A DNA stretch of 40,502 nucleotides from positions 1-40,502 of the IMG/VR virus record IMGVR_UViG_3300028840_003992. One strand, written 5' to 3'. The translations under genes and the position numbers were made by a program. Source of the stretch: a virus. A model generated the notes under the pieces. The model was not told the DNA's origin, made no database searches, and saw only the letters and a list, made by a program, of their open reading frames with translations. Of this stretch, positions 39,607 through 40,502 are shown piece by piece. Every line of letters begins with the position of its first letter. The first letter of the stretch is position 1.

Positions 39607-39963
39607 AGTACATAGAATAAAGGGGAAACAAACCCCCGAGCGAAGCGAGGGCTCTTTCTGTCTTCAGCAGAAAGAGGAACCCCCCGAAGGGGGGAATAGT
39701 CTCCTCAAGTTGATACCACATTCCAGCAATAGCTGGAAAGTAAGCCAGAGTCGAGGAGAACAAGAGGAGGACCTCTGGCCTAATATACGCCTTAATACCC
39801 CACGAGTGAGACTAACTAACCAGTTATGTCGAAGGAGGGGTAGCTATCTAAAGTGTGGTTCCACAACCGTGGAGCCAGACTAAATAAGCTAAGTCAGTTC
39901 ACTAAAATAATACAAGTCAAGCTCACTAATATAGTATGTAAGTGGTTCTTTATTCTATGTACT
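39607..39963 (+). ncRNA. Candidate large structured non-coding RNA (~357 nt)
   Basis: AGTACATAGAATAAAG (39607-39622) is the exact reverse complement of 39948-39963: a perfect 16-bp closing stem across 325 bases, extendable by two G-U pairs. Inside lie several hairpins. 39635-39651 has GC/GC with a GAA loop and tandem G-A mismatches over CCC/GGG. 39652-39676 is 9 bp with a 7-base loop. 39680-39694 is 6 C-G pairs with a GAA loop. 39721-39738 is 7 bp with loop AATA. 39744-39779 is 7 bp. 39796-39842 is TACCCC/GGGGTA over an 8-bp arm with loop AACC. 39856-39877 is 9 bp with loop AACC. CTCCTC (39701-39706) can pair with GAGGAG at 39753 or 39764, a possible pseudoknot. There is no credible reading frame. 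The strand is assigned from the neighbours; the class is unknown. Confidence 0.6.
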
Positions 39964-40022
39964 CTGTTGAATACAGGGTGCAAAAGGACCGCCCGCGCCT
40001 GCCACAAATACTTACTCCGTAA

Positions 40023-40083
40023 CTGGTCTCTTCCCCTTTTTAAGGGGTGATCAGCTCCACGAGATGACCAAATCTCCGTGGAG
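40023..40083 (+). other. Two back-to-back strong hairpins before the next gene
   Basis: First: CTGGTC (40023-40028) and CCCCTT (40033-40038) pair with AAGGGG (40042-40047) and GATCAG (40049-40054). Second: CTCCACG and AGAT (40055-40065) pair with ATCT and CGTGGAG (40072-40083), with one bulged C. They abut without a spacer and end ~48 bases before the next start codon. They may be a coaxial RNA element, a 3' extension of the large RNA, or a leader control element. Confidence 0.45.
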
Positions 40084-40131
40084 ATGGAGAGGGTTCAAAA
40101 CTCAGTCGGAGAAAACCTCCAGGAGGCAAAG

Positions 40132-40476
40132 ATGTTCTACTACAGCAAGTACTGGGGAACCTGGTCTCGCGTGCTCACACGCTCCCACAACGATTGGGAG
40201 ACCGTGGAAGTCAACATTACTCCCATCAATGCTAGCTTCGAAGATACCAGCTGGGACAAGATCAAGCAGTGCTGGATCAGAGTGCACTGTACTACCCCAA
40301 CGTCTGCTGACACCAAAAGCCTTCCCGCCGAGCAAGAAGAAATGCTCGTTGCTCAGGTAGGTAAGGAAGTCGCTGACTTCCTGATGCATGGCGACATCCT
40401 CAGCCTCATCGACTTCAAAAAGTACAACAAACACAAGAACGGTGGCTGTCCTCTCAGCCTGTGCAGAAAGGGCTAG
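40132..40476 (+). CDS. Unknown early-type protein
   Basis: 114 residues from ATG 40132, with CCAGGAGGCAAAG directly upstream; earlier in-frame starts (40078 GTG, 40084 ATG) lie in the hairpin and lack a site. N-terminal aromatic-rich strands (MFYYSKYWGTWSRVLTR), a middle strand (QCWIRVHCTT), an acidic helix (AEQEEMLVAQVGKEVADFLM) and a Cys-containing end. No family recognised. Confidence 0.65.
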   Translation: MFYYSKYWGTWSRVLTRSHNDWETVEVNITPINASFEDTSWDKIKQCWIRVHCTTPTSADTKSLPAEQEEMLVAQVGKEVADFLMHGDILSLIDFKKYNKHKNGGCPLSLCRKG

Positions 40477-40478
40477 CC

Positions 40479-40502
40479 ATGGAAAAGACTGACCTCGTTT
40501 GT
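40479..40502 (+). CDS. Start of a further gene (cut by window edge)
   Basis: ATG 40479 lies two bases after the previous stop, with AAAGGG upstream. Eight codons are visible (MEKTDLVC). Too short to say more. Confidence 0.35.

Larger units (their letters stand above)
39478..40131. other. Gene-free structured region
   Basis: About 650 bases between the last early gene and the next gene hold no reading frame with a ribosome site. They contain the terminator, the 11-mer repeat, the large RNA candidate (39607-39963), a GC-rich link (39964-40022) with a small CTGT/ACAG hairpin, and two adjacent hairpins (40023-40083). A DNA-level role, such as a replication origin, is an alternative to an RNA role. 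Confidence 0.6.

Noticed and set aside
39853-40050. 65-codon open frame inside the structured region
   Set aside because: No ribosome site, crosses the 16-bp stem and several hairpins, and the protein has no domain-like pattern.

Overview
The window is one end-to-end piece of a large tailed double-stranded DNA phage genome. A tail sheath gene at the left edge makes it a contractile-tailed (myovirus-type) phage. The order small-terminase candidate, large terminase, portal, protease/scaffold, capsid, neck and sheath is a phage morphogenesis arm. No host gene, integrase, tRNA or CRISPR array was seen, so the host cannot be named. Strong AAGGAGG-type ribosome binding sites precede most genes.

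Layout. (1) Positions 1-32681 are transcribed leftward (minus strand) as one dense late operon with many overlapping stop/start codons. In transcription order it holds an HNH endonuclease, an 87-residue helical protein, a Cys-cluster protein (possible small terminase) and a 1784-residue multi-enzyme protein. Next come three Gly/Ala-rich probable ejection proteins, the large terminase, a small beta-rich protein and a 905-residue protein with hydrophobic segments. Then follow a portal-MuF-zinc ribbon fusion, a prohead protease-scaffold with a nested start, a second capsid component and the major capsid protein, followed by a terminator. After these lie an Ig-like protein, several fibre-like proteins, an apparently catalytically dead NlpC/P60-like protein, neck proteins and the tail sheath (cut by the window edge). 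(2) Positions 32682-32899 are a divergent intergenic region. (3) Positions 32900-39477 are transcribed rightward. They hold about 16 small genes, mostly unknown, separated by hairpin-rich spacers: zinc-ribbon mini-proteins, a SAM methyltransferase-like protein, a Rho_N/coiled-coil protein and a cluster of tiny membrane proteins. This arm is visibly richer in G+C than most of the late arm. It ends in a strong terminator. (4) Positions 39478-40131 have no credible gene. They contain a highly structured segment closed by a perfect 16-bp long-range stem (39607-39622 with 39948-39963) that encloses at least seven further hairpins, a good candidate for a large phage non-coding RNA. (5) One more small gene and the start of another follow to the right edge.

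How it works together. The left arm builds the capsid, packages DNA and makes the neck and sheath. The 1784-residue protein joins a DEDD exonuclease-like domain, a zinc metallopeptidase motif, a staphylococcal-nuclease domain with all its catalytic residues, and two kinase-like folds. It lies with Gly/Ala-rich membrane-active proteins between the putative small and large terminase genes. I infer that it is a virion cargo protein delivered into the host with the DNA. The right arm looks like an early takeover region of small host-directed proteins plus the structured RNA. The two most novel items are the multi-enzyme cargo protein and the structured RNA.
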